Source: Lonicera japonica (lineage: Eukaryota > Streptophyta > Magnoliopsida > Dipsacales > Caprifoliaceae). From it: a stretch of DNA of 64,000 bases. Made by a program: the position numbers and the translations under genes. Below the pieces are notes generated by a model. That model had not been told where the DNA came from. It saw only the letters and a program-made list of their open reading frames with translations, and made no database searches. Location of the stretch: contig CM038464.1 of the NCBI GenBank assembly GCA_021464415.1, forward strand, positions 58,641,328 to 58,705,327. Reading direction: 5' to 3'. Shown one piece after another: positions 53,944-64,000 of this stretch (position 1 is its first letter; the number at the start of each line of letters is the position of its first letter).

Positions 53944-56275
53944 TACCCCGTCAAAATTTTTTTCAAAATATTAAGTGGTATTTTTAACAATAAAATTTTG
54001 TCGCTAAAAGTACAATCCGTATTAAGTTTAAGAATGATCCATGTCACATTTTTTCCCTTTATGTACATAAAATTGGGGTACTGGTTATGGTTATTTAAAG
54101 CATATTCTTGAGGTGATAAGGTTCCAATAAGTCACGTCATGCCACTTCAACAATTTGCACAGGTTTCCTAATTTTGCAGCATTTACCTTTAACTGTAAAT
54201 GGAAAAATTAAATGGTGTAGTTAGGTCAGATGTCAGCACTTGAAAAAAAAAATTATCAATGAAAGTTTGATTAATACATGCATCTCATTAAATATTGTAA
54301 GTAACATTTTAATCTTCAAAACTTCACACTCTTAACTATCGGGCTTAATTTGCTCCAGTAGTTAAGAGTGTCACATTTTAATCTCCCTTCTCAAATAATC
54401 TTCTAAACTTATTATCGTTTGTATAAAAAAATCAGTTGAACATTAAAAATTTATTTGAAGAATCTAATTAATACATTAGTAATAAGTTGATAATTGGTGA
54501 AAGGAACTGACTTATTAAGTCAATCGTGGCATTATATAGAGACAAAAAAAATAAAAAATTACAAGCAATAATTTAATAGCCACTATTTTAGGATGGACAC
54601 AACAAAATTTTATACAAGCGATAATTTTACGAGGAATATTTTTATATCGCAACCCACATTTTATAGCCTAATTTGATTTTGCACTGCAGGATTTAAATTA
54701 TTTAAGCTTGCACCCCCATAGTTAACGTTTTGCGTTAAGTCAGTCAATAACAGTATTGTTTGGAACATCTTGCCCCTAACACAATCGATATGATTTGAAA
54801 ATTGAAATATGTATTCAAACAATTCTAACATGGAGGATTGAAAAAAGGGCTTAAGTAATGGAACATTTTAACCAAATTGATGTATGTCCACAAAAAGGAA
54901 AAGGAAAAACTAAATTGATGACCCAACCAACTTAAGTTTCTTCTTTGGTAGTCGGGTTCTCTTCTAAGTTGACCCCAAGATTGTGGAAAAATCCTCCTCA
55001 TGTATGTATTTGCCTCCTCTTCATTGTCCATTTAATTCAATTCCATCTAATGGGGTCAAGTTCGAGAGATAAACGGATAAATTTCTTCATGAAATTTGGT
55101 AGAAATGATTTCACGAGGAGATTCAATGTAAAAGTGGATGAAATGATTGTCTAAAATTTTAATGCTTGAAAATGAACAATATGCATCAAATTTTTGTTAC
55201 GCCCACTACTAGTTTGAATTTCTTAATGAAAAATTGTGGAGAAGATCTACTCATTATAAAGATAATTTCCACCAAATTTCTTGAAAAAATACATTTGTTT
55301 ACTTCTCGAATTAATCTCCATTGAACGAAATTGGACTAAAAAGTATGAAGAGGACCCCTCATGTACTATTTCATTTGGAAAGAAAATATATGTGTACAAA
55401 AGTATTGAAGTGAACTACATGTTTGTACCTTTATTGAGAGTACAATATAATACATTTTGATACTTGTTTTGTGCACAAATTTATTTCTTCTGTTCATATT
55501 TGGTGAATTGAAATAAGCTTGATCAAGCTTGTTCCAAAATTCTTCAATTCAGGGCTTGAAACAAGAAGCCAATTTAGACAAAATTTTGTTATCAAAATAA
55601 AGCCAGAACATAAATGAATAATTATCATATTTCTAACTTTAAAATCACAGTCACAGGCTTAATTATCTTTTAAAGTTTTGAGACCCAACGCAATCCAAAA
55701 GCAATATATAAATAAGTGTATACATACATTTCCTTTCAAAAGACAAATACTGCTAGGAGTAAGTTACACCACGAACGCATTAAGGAAACCCAATAATATG
55801 TCGCCACGATGTTGGTTAATATACCAAGTCTGTTATAAGTAGAATGTACACAAACACAACAAACTACAAACCAGTGTGCAGTTAACACATCACTGTGCTC
55901 TCAATGCAAGTCCCAAATTATTGCTGTCATTATACAACTATTCGAGATCCTGTTTAAAGTGTGCCACAAAAGTGTTTCAGTTACGCTTGTAAGAGCTAAG
56001 GATTGCAAGGAATCAGATAACTTCGCAATGATTTGATTGTGGAAGACACAACAATATAAGCAATCCCTGTAATAGTGGTTAGTAAGAAGTCGCAAGAAAA
56101 GCTATTAGTATAACATATTCCCAACAGATTGAATCTCACTTCACAAATGTAATTTCCATGAGAACCAGTAAACCAAACAAATCTATAAAGAACAAAAAAA
56201 CACAAGAATTCAGCAGGCATCTAAAGAAATTGCTAGACTAGATATAAAGTGCCTATAAATATAGTAAATGATTTA
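53944..56275. other. Intergenic DNA downstream of the helicase gene
   Basis: AT-rich, with no recognisable coding segment. The part nearest 56275 would contain the 3' UTR of the RNA helicase gene, which is on the - strand. Confidence 0.5.
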
Positions 56276-59200
56276 TCAGTGCATTGAACTCAATAACTTA
56301 AGAGCCAACTTCTCTTGCTCGGCCAAAGAAACGGAGTCAGCAACACGCAAAGCCCCTAACGATTTGTCATGACTGTATTCTCTATTATCACCATTATCAT
56401 CCTCTTCATTTTCACTATCAAAATAGAGTTTCATCTTTTTGTTGACAGCTCCCCCTTCATCGCTTGGCTCAGAAAGAAAATCTTGGTCGGCCATATCTTC
56501 CTTCCTTAACCTCTTCCTATTTTCCTTCTGTCGTCGATCCCTGCGGCACAAACGGTCACGAAGCTTGTCTTCCTTGTCCCGTTGTTTCATCTCTTCCCTC
56601 ATCTCTACAAATCTCCGATTTACTACAACAAAAATCCCCCGCATTAACATTCTTATTAGCTATAGGCTCATCTACAAGAACCACAACAATGACAATAGAA
56701 TCATAATCAACTGTTTGGGTTTTCCTTCATTTATGAATCTAGCGCGATTTTTAAATTTAGCTGATTCATTAACCTACTTATTATTTGTATTATCTGGTTG
56801 TAAGAACGAACATGGAATCAATTGGATTCTAAAACTACATCAAATGTTCACATCAGTAAAAGGCCAAAACAATTTAAACTTGTTAAAACCTAGGAAGGTG
56901 CTCAAGCATCTATGGAATTTAAGGTCAATAGGAAACAGTGTTAATAAAAACTAAGGCTCAACATGCCAGCTTATGGCAGACTCGAAATAGCCACCTTGGT
57001 AGCATTAGGGAGGTTGGGGATTGCGAAATTTACGTGCTTTGAATTTAGAGTGGCAGACTAAACAGCTTTTGCTGACGTTGGAGACTGAAAATTCAACACT
57101 AGCTACTTGTTTTCCGAGAAGAACCATAGAACAGGCAAAACAGGGACACATGCTGCAGTTTGCATGGCAGATTATGATGCAGGCAAAGGCCATCTTGGAG
57201 GCCACTGTTCAGTGGAGAGTTCGCTCAGAGAGGAACATTAAGATTTTGGGGATATAAATAGCTGTCTCAGCCGGTAACATTCCGTTTTCAATCTCCAGAA
57301 ATGAGATTTGACTACAATGGCACAACAGATTTGCTAACGGAGGGACTGAGTGGTCAGTGGAACAATGGGTAATAGAGCATTATATGGTTAAAGTAAATTT
57401 TGATGGAGTCAAATAATCGGATGAGATTAGTTGCATGGTTTGGACAAAGAGGGTTGTTACCTCAGGGAGGGGGCCGATTCGCTCCTCAATCCCGACACAT
57501 TTGACACAGAGGTGATTGAAACATACGTGGCAGTTTGCTTAGCAGTCCATATGGTACTTCTCATATATGATGCCACCCGCTCAGCAAGCTAAGGTTCTCA
57601 AGAGTTCGTTCGAAAGTTTGGGGCAGAATATCTCCGAAATTGTTAGGATCCATCAGATTTGTGTTAAAGTTTCTAGTTCTTTGTGTATAGCTCATTTCAA
57701 AAAATTGAAGGCCTCGGGAATAAATTAGATTAAGAATTTTAATTAGTTCATTTTTCTTCCTATAAAAGTTGTGATTCAGCCTCTATTACTGCCTTTTATT
57801 CAGTAGAAAAGAAAAACTGTGTGCATGATTAAAGATTTCAAGATGTGTAAGCCAAAGTGAGATTTACCAATGTCTATGTCGACCTGAATTGAAGTATTCC
57901 GACCACTATCAGTCTTCATTTCGGCGAATGTTGCTAGCGGGGGAAGTCCCTCCCCTTCAATATCAAACACAGTCCTTATTCCTGTTGGTCTATGGGGATT
58001 AATTTTCATCTTCTTCCTTTTCTTCTTTGAAGCCATACTTGCAGTCAAGCTACAAGACATTAAGTAATGGAGAAAACTCAAAACTTAAAAGCCATATAGC
58101 TAGCCATTAATTTTTGTTATACATAACATGGGGAGTAAACCACATTGACAGGAGTTAGTCACTAAGAGCATTCACAACGATCGAGGGATCCATGAACGCA
58201 GAACGCTATATTTATTATTCATTTAATTAATGTGGAAATCTTGCAATGGGAGAATGAAAAACGGACTAAAAGCATACACCCATAAAACATAGGATGATAA
58301 TTTCATATATGCATTCACAGTCCGTGAAGGACGGTGTAAAGGGCTTCTTGCCAAAACAAGGAACTACTAAACCGAGCAATTGCGCATACATATTAATTTC
58401 AGGGTTGATAATATACTATGAAGCATAGACACAATACGCGTTTTAACACGACACATGATACACAATTTTCCCAAAATATAGGTCACGACACATGGGGAGA
58501 CACGTTCTTAATGATTATATATATATAGTCCATTTCTGGTATGGACTGGGCCTTTTTACGGTGTTTTTCCGTCATAAAAACATTGGGGGTGTTATTTACA
58601 ACGCAAATCCGTTGTAAAAAGGCCCGGTCCATACGGACCAGTTCGCATCTGAAATTTTTCATATGTATGCAATAAACATTATAATTATTTAAGAACTCAA
58701 TCAAATGAAACTAGATGTGTATATGTAGATAGAGATGGAGATAAAGATAGATAAAGAGTGTCAAAGTAGTAGGTTGTGGGTTACTCTATTGGTAAGTGAG
58801 TCAATTGTAGGCGTGTTGTTTACGTTTTCATTGTGTAGTAGTATGGTTCAAGGAGTATTGCAGTAACTCTAGCTAATCTACAGCTGTCAAGCACTTGCTA
58901 GCTAGCAAGGGGCAATTAGAGGTCAGTTGTAGGTGTGATATAAAGTGTTTTAGCTCTATTTAGGGCGGCTTGATAGAGAGAGAGTAGCGTACATTTTATG
59001 GGATGCCGGAGAGAAGTGCAGGAAGTTGGGGCTGAGAAGTCGTCTGTGGCTGAGAGTTGGGGCTAGGGTTTTCTTTCGATGGTGACTGGGGAATGGGGGC
59101 TAGGTTTTACGGGATAGAGAAAGAGATGATATTTGTTATGTTGTTTTATTATTATTTGAACCCTATATATTTTTAGTTATTTCTAATTTGACCCCTTTTT

Positions 59201-61301
59201 ACGTGGCCTTCCAAGTGTCCGACATAAAAAATAATAAAAAAATATATGACACTCTCCGACACGCGTGTCGGCCACATGTCGAAGCATGTCCACATGTGTC
59301 AGGCCCAACATGTAGCCTCCAAGAGTGTCCATGCTTCATAGATAATATATCACCATTGCATGACACACGAACATTTAGCAATTTTGCCTTCATATTTCTC
59401 TAACATTGTGAATGCTCTTTAAATATCCCAAACTATGTCACTGACAATATTTTACAATCTAGCCAAGTGCAAATGTCTAAACGTAGATGTTTTTTTTTCC
59501 TTTTTCTAGGGAAAAAAATCGAGAATCTTATTCAAAGAGGGAATAAAAAGTGACGTACAAAACATCTCCAGTCTGCAACGTCGTAGTTTCGGCTCCACAT
59601 GGATTCTCCTTTGGTATAAGAATAGCATCTTCTACTTCATCCCCCTTTAAATTCAGAATCGGCCTTCTCTTTCGAAACTCCAACATACTCTCCACATTAC
59701 AAATTTCAGGGTGAAGTGGAGGTCCTACTGCCATTGCGTTGATCTTAGTTTTCTTGTTTAAAAAACGGACTTTTGGAGTCATCGGCAAGCCCAATGAAGT
59801 TGAAAATTCATCAATGGGTAGTTTCATTACATCAAAAACATCTTTGTCTTGTTTTTTGTTGATGGACTTCAAATATGTGACAAAGGCCCTTTGAGCCAGC
59901 AACCGCAAATTATCATACTTGACTAGCAACTGTGCCACATTTTTAGAAACAAAAGACTCCAGCCATTTTGGGTTTGACTGAACCAAACAACACAAGCCAA
60001 ATTTAGCATAGTCTTACAAAACATATATATACAGAAAAATTTAAGTGCGGACCAGTCCGTACGAACTGGACTTTTTGCAACAGTTTTTCATAGCTAAAAA
60101 CATCTCCCCAATGTTTTTGCAACAAAAAACCGTCGCTAAAAAGCCCGTTCCGTACCATAAATGCACTATATATATATATATACACACCTATGTGGTGCCC
60201 ACACGTTCATGTATGTGTGATTGCATGTGCATGCTCAATTGTGTTTCATACTTCAAACTTTTTTCTTTTATGTGGAAAAGGAAAAAAAAGTGTTTATTAT
60301 ATAAACGGGGGAGGCGAAATCTAACACATGACCTCCCTTAGGCATATGACCGGGTATTGCACACATATTTGCATACGAACTTGATCATCCAGCTGAAAAT
60401 TATATCTAAAGAAGTATACATAATTCAGTGAATGAAAAACATTTTACCTTGGACAGCCGTATCGGTACTTTATGTTCCTGAAGTTTGTTCAGCATTTTCA
60501 TTTCTGAAGGCATTAGGAATAAAATCGAGTTCCCAGCAGAATGGTTTCGCGCAGTCCGACCAACTCTATGTGTGTAAATCTCAAAATTATCTGGGCAATC
60601 CACCTGGTGGAGAGACGAAAATCGTGATCAAGGACTAATTAATACCGAGGGTGTGTACAGATGCGTAGAATAGGAATTCAATCAGCACTGATATCCATAT
60701 GACTGGAATTCATTGAATTACGATTTCATTTCATTCACAAGTTTATTGGAGTGTGTTTCGAGTAACAATTCCAAATATTTTTTTAATAAAATTCTCTACA
60801 ATTTTCATAGAATTGGAATGGATAGAATTGAACTTCCAATTCTCTCCATAGGCTTAGAATTGGAGTTGCCAAACACAACCACAAACCACTTGAGATTTCC
60901 TCTGAACTACAAGCAGATGTTAAAAGTTCGACAAACTTACAGACACCACCACACGAAGCTTCTCTATAGGTGTACTTATAATTAGATGACTAAAACTCAG
61001 GGAGTGACAATATACTTTCATCTTCTTATCTATCATACAAAGTCAAATAGTATGAAGTGTGTACATATGTGTGTAAAAAGTCTTTGCAAAACCATATTTC
61101 TAAAGTCACCTGAACAACCCAATCAACTCGCTTAGTGAACTCAAGGCCTCTCCCAGCCACATCCGTCGCAAAGAGGACAGAAGGTTGTTCGCAGAAACGG
61201 GAATATATGTGCATCCTCTTATCCACATTCATCTTTCCATAAAGACAGGTTAAGGGTATCCCTAGTGTAAGTTTCTTGAATACTTCAAATGCAAATTTGA
61301 C
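56276..61301 (-). CDS. RH32: DEAD-box ATP-dependent RNA helicase, RH32/Dbp4/DDX10 type, 3' part
   Basis: Five exons on the - strand (61110-61301, 60448-60603, 59559-59977, 57868-58049, 56276-56622) join in frame to 431 aa with GT-AG introns. The first two carry the second RecA-like lobe: GKMNVDKRM, motif V as ATDVAGRGLEF, and motif VI as HRVGRTAR. Exon 3 has the post-helicase segment AQRAFVTYLKSI, then FDVMKLPIDEF and SLGLPMTPKVRF, which identify the Dbp4/DDX10 group. Exon 4 is basic (ASKKKRKKMKINPHRPTG) and exon 5 acidic and charged, ending ALKLLSSMH. The family acts in nucleolar pre-rRNA processing (U14 snoRNA release in yeast). The first lobe (motifs I, DEAD, SAT) must lie beyond 61301; none of it is seen before 64000. 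Motif V differs from the usual AARGLDF. A truncated paralogue remains possible. Confidence 0.85.
56960..57720 (+). pseudogene. Non-LTR retrotransposon RNase H-like relic
   Basis: In the intron between the last two helicase exons, the + strand contains WVIEHYMVKVNFDG, like the start of the plant RVT_3 RNase H domain. After several stops comes DTEVIETYVAVCLAVHMV, like its second strand-helix segment. A preceding open stretch (57021-57257) may belong to the same relic. The frames are broken and unlinked, so it is non-functional. The identification rests on these two short matches. Confidence 0.5.
58520..58650. mobile_element. Fold-back MITE in a helicase intron
   Basis: Arms CTGGTATGGACTGGGCCTTT (from 58536) and, inverted, CTGGTCCGTATGGACCGGGC (from 58641) pair through GGGCCTTTTTAC. 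The arms enclose about 50 bases with a GGGGGTGTTATTTACAACG string. Confidence 0.65.
60046..60160. mobile_element. Fold-back MITE, relative of 58520-58650
   Basis: The left arm GTACGAACTGGACTTTTTGC and the right arm, inverted, GTACGGAACGGGCTTTTTAG pair imperfectly around AAAAACATC. GGACCAGTCCGTACG at the left end resembles the arm of the 58.5-kb element. It lies in the intron between helicase exons at 59977 and 60448. Confidence 0.6.
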
Positions 61302-62099
61302 CTGTCATTAAATAGCATAAATTGAAATTGAGTATATAATACATATGTTAAGTACCCAAAACAAAGCAAAAAAAAACGAACTAAGCAAAAATGTGGAGAA
61401 ATAGTGTTGAAGCGCCAGAAGAATAAGGAAATTCTTTTCTATTCACATCATGAGAATACCTAATACAGTTTGAACTTTGAAGCTAAAAAAAAATCGGCCA
61501 TGAACAGCGAAGATTGACAATATTCTCGTTATCATCTACAGAAAAATAAGCACTTGCATGGTCTTGCATGTTCTTGCGCAATAGCCCTGTTCATTCATTT
61601 GCTATTTCATTATATGGTAACTTCCTCCGACCCATAATAAGAGTCTAATTTGACTTTTGCAATTTTTGAGGATCTACCCATTTCAATATAATCCATGGTT
61701 AAGAATAAATCAATGTTTGCTGTCGATTAAGAATGGAACAAAACAAGAAATAGTTTTTTATTTGTGCATAAATTGTATTTAGAATATTAATTTAGTTAAG
61801 TTGTGTATATATTGTATTTAGTGATTACTTTCTTTTTATCAGAAACATAAACATTATGAAGAGACTACTGCAAAGACACTAGTTCAAAATCCAGCGTGTA
61901 AAGACCAGAAATTATTAGTAACTAGGATTGAATAGGTGGACCACAAGTTCACCAAAAGAAACACAACATGAAAAAATAACTGAAAATAAACCATAAGAAG
62001 CCAAAAAAAAATCCAGATGGTCTAACAAATCGCACTACCTGTGTCCAACATTGTCAATCATACGAATAAATTATAGGGTATGCCCAGAGAGAACCAGTG
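61302..62099. other. Intron or 5' flank of the helicase gene, no exon seen
   Basis: I looked on the - strand for the exon expected to precede VKFAFEVFKKL and for the first-lobe motifs and found none. The sequence is AT-rich and unremarkable. Confidence 0.5.
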
Positions 62100-62890
62100 T
62101 ATTCAATTTTATTTCAAACATTGATTCTTCCAAAACTTGATCTCCAAAAATTCTTCAAATGCGTTCTAACCAGAGGTGCCACACCACTGCCATTTTAAAG
62201 CACCTCCAAAGTAACTTTTGTCTTCTTTTATTACCGCTAAAGCACCAATCGTTATACAGGAAGTTATGCCAAGTATTTGGAAATGCACCAATAGTCTCAA
62301 ACTCCATTTTAACTTTCCCACGTATACACTGAGCAAACTTACAGTGCAATTAAAGATGGTCTTTCACTACCTATTTTGCAAAGAATGCACCACGATGGAG
62401 AAACCGAAAGGTTGGGTCTTTTTATTTGGAGCGAGTAGCAAGTGTTCACCCTATTCCAAGCGGCAACCCATGAAATGATTTTCACTTTGGAGGGAAGCCA
62501 TGTTTCAAAATCATTTTGTGAGGTACAAAGGTAATTTCATTAAGAGAGTCAATCAACAAATCGAGATACGATTTACAAGAGAACAATCCCAACTTTTCCC
62601 CAACCCACAATCTCCTACCAGGATCTTTTTTAGAAAGTGGTGCATTTCCTACAATGGACATCAAACTTAGGAATTCATCCACTTCTCTAATATTGAGATT
62701 TCTCCGCAAAGATAAATCCCATGACAGTGAGAAAAATCCCGAGACTACGGATGTTCTCAAACAATTAGTTTTGCAAGAGACTAATTATAGGAGGAAAAAG
62801 ATACGATAATGATAGGTCATTAATCCACACATCTTTCCAAAATTGACATTGATCCCCCATCTAACAAAGGAGTCAAGACCATTAGATATA
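62100..62890 (-). pseudogene. LINE ORF2 C-terminal relic (zf-RVT region)
   Basis: Fragments on the - strand follow the order of plant LINE ORF2 ends. They are FWKDVWINDLSLSYLFPP, then SLRRNLNIREVDEFLSLM, RRLWVGEKLGLFSCKSYLD, KHGFPPK, and after a frame change VKIISWVAAWNRVNTC with SWCILCK. Then, after further breaks, come WHNFLYNDWCFSG and MAVVWHLWLER. The Cys pair and the Trp-rich end match the zinc-binding RVT region. Several frameshifts and stops make it inactive. Confidence 0.8.
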
Positions 62891-63239
62891 GCCTCTGACG
62901 ATTACGATATGATCCTCTATCCACCATTTCAGAATTGCAACTATTTATGTGCAAAACATATTTGCTTTTGATTATTGATTATTGAACACCAAAGAGAATT
63001 TTGTTCGAATGGGAATCTCCAAAGCCCTTTCCCTAAAAAAGCCCAATTTTTTACTGGGGACTTTTGGATTAATCGGACAAAACAATTTTTTACTATAAAT
63101 ATTATTTTAAACAACATAATACTAACAAAACACAAATAGTTTTCAAAATGACATTAATTCTCCAACATCCAACCAATAAACATGCATACCCCAAGAAAAA
63201 ATTCAAACCCACTAATAATACTTAAAAAGCCCCAACCCA

Positions 63240-63460
63240 AGAGAAATTGGACTGGTCAACCTAAAGTACAATAGGGCCTTTAAAAGGGCCCAGCAACAGT
63301 TTCCAAAACTGTACCCAAAAAATTAAAAAGAGGGAAAGAAAAACAAATTAGGGTTTCAAACTTCAGCTGTCACTCTCTCTTCCTCCTTTTCTATGATTTT
63401 TCTTACTCGCTAGGTTTTCTACTCTTCCTCTCTCTACAACACAATAGCAACAATATGAGG
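63240..63460. promoter_or_regulatory. Promoter-like segment with site II and telo-box motifs
   Basis: A near-palindrome GGGCCTTTAAAAGGGCCC at 63275-63292 contains site II-like GGGCCC, and AATTAGGGTTT (63347-63357) contains a telo box. Both are followed by a CT-rich stretch and an ATG at 63455. This combination is common in promoters of ribosome-biogenesis and growth genes. Only a short frame follows, ending or splicing near 63510, so the gene it would serve is not visible. Confidence 0.35.
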
Positions 63461-64000
63461 AAAGAGAAAACCAAACTCTCTTTCTCTCTACAATTTCTTC
63501 CTCTCTCAAGGTCCCCTTTTTAAAAAAAAAATGTCGCCACAGTCAGCGATTAATCCCCCAACTTTTGAGCGCCGACCAGCATAAATCTGAGCAGCCATGC
63601 ACCGACTGGGGGCAAATCATGGATTAGTCAGCCCCAGTCAGGGATTTTTAGAACACTACTTCCTAGTTGCATTCCAATTTCTTAGGTGATCACTCTTGCT
63701 TTCTCCGGAGCCTTCCTGAAGAAAATCTCTAAAAAAAATCCAATTCTATTTGCCAAGAACCCACATCGCATTCAATCTCATTTGCTAAAGTTGCCATATC
63801 CTCTTTTTCGACATTAATACCAACTGACATTCTATATGTTATGAATTGGCATAAAATATTAGGTCCACTCTAGAGTAAAGTGGTATTCTAGACCATTAGA
63901 TTAAAAATGAACTGATTTGGACAAGTTGTGTTTGCCATTGGCAAGAACTCATTTAGAGAGAAACCACCCATCAAAATCTGAACCATCTAATTTTAAACAA

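Noticed and set aside
56439..56954. A 171-codon + strand frame
   Set aside because: It is antisense to the last helicase exon, whose - strand frame matches the family and splices correctly.

Overview
The window is plant nuclear DNA, most likely from a eudicot. It is strongly AT-rich, its genes are split by GT-AG introns that carry retrotransposons, MITEs and tRNA-derived SINEs, and the recognisable proteins are plant families. Nothing bacterial, organellar or viral in gene content was seen. No species can be named from the sequence alone.

Four host genes can be supported. (1) A complete WAT1-related (nodulin MtN21/EamA) transporter on the + strand, 5168-11906, seven exons, 354 aa, closest in my recognition to the At5g64700 type. 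(2) A two-exon + strand gene, 25613-29505, for a 186-aa Glu/Lys-rich protein with an N-terminal MGGC lipidation signal and no function I recognise. (3) A second complete WAT1-related gene on the - strand, 48647 down to 33657, seven exons, 383 aa, of the At1g25270/At1g68170 type. Its third intron is swollen to 6.9 kb by an apparently intact Ty1/copia element (40554-45797) in the opposite orientation. (4) The 3' part of a DEAD-box RNA helicase of the RH32/Dbp4/DDX10 type on the - strand (61301 down to 56276), whose 5' exons are not visible.

Most of the rest is mobile DNA, much of it with exact boundaries. There is a 1.57-kb solo LTR with 5-bp target duplications, sitting inside one copy of a dispersed repeat whose inverted, uninterrupted relative lies 34 kb away. 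There is a 1.2-kb hAT element with an 8-bp duplication and a transposase relic, a 627-bp hAT MITE inside a decayed Ty3/gypsy polyprotein, and an antisense LTR related to the solo LTR. Remnants of Copia-type elements without coding capacity lie at 12.4-14.1 kb. Four SINEs have target duplications, and several fold-back MITEs were found. LINE relics lie in and beside the helicase introns.

The two WAT1-related genes have the same exon count and the same six intron phases, and exons 2, 3 and 6 have identical lengths, so they are old paralogues. No operon-like functional link between the four genes is visible. The most unusual signal is a set of nine near-identical 10-bp palindromes spaced mostly by 20-22 bp, just upstream of the TATA box of the solo LTR.
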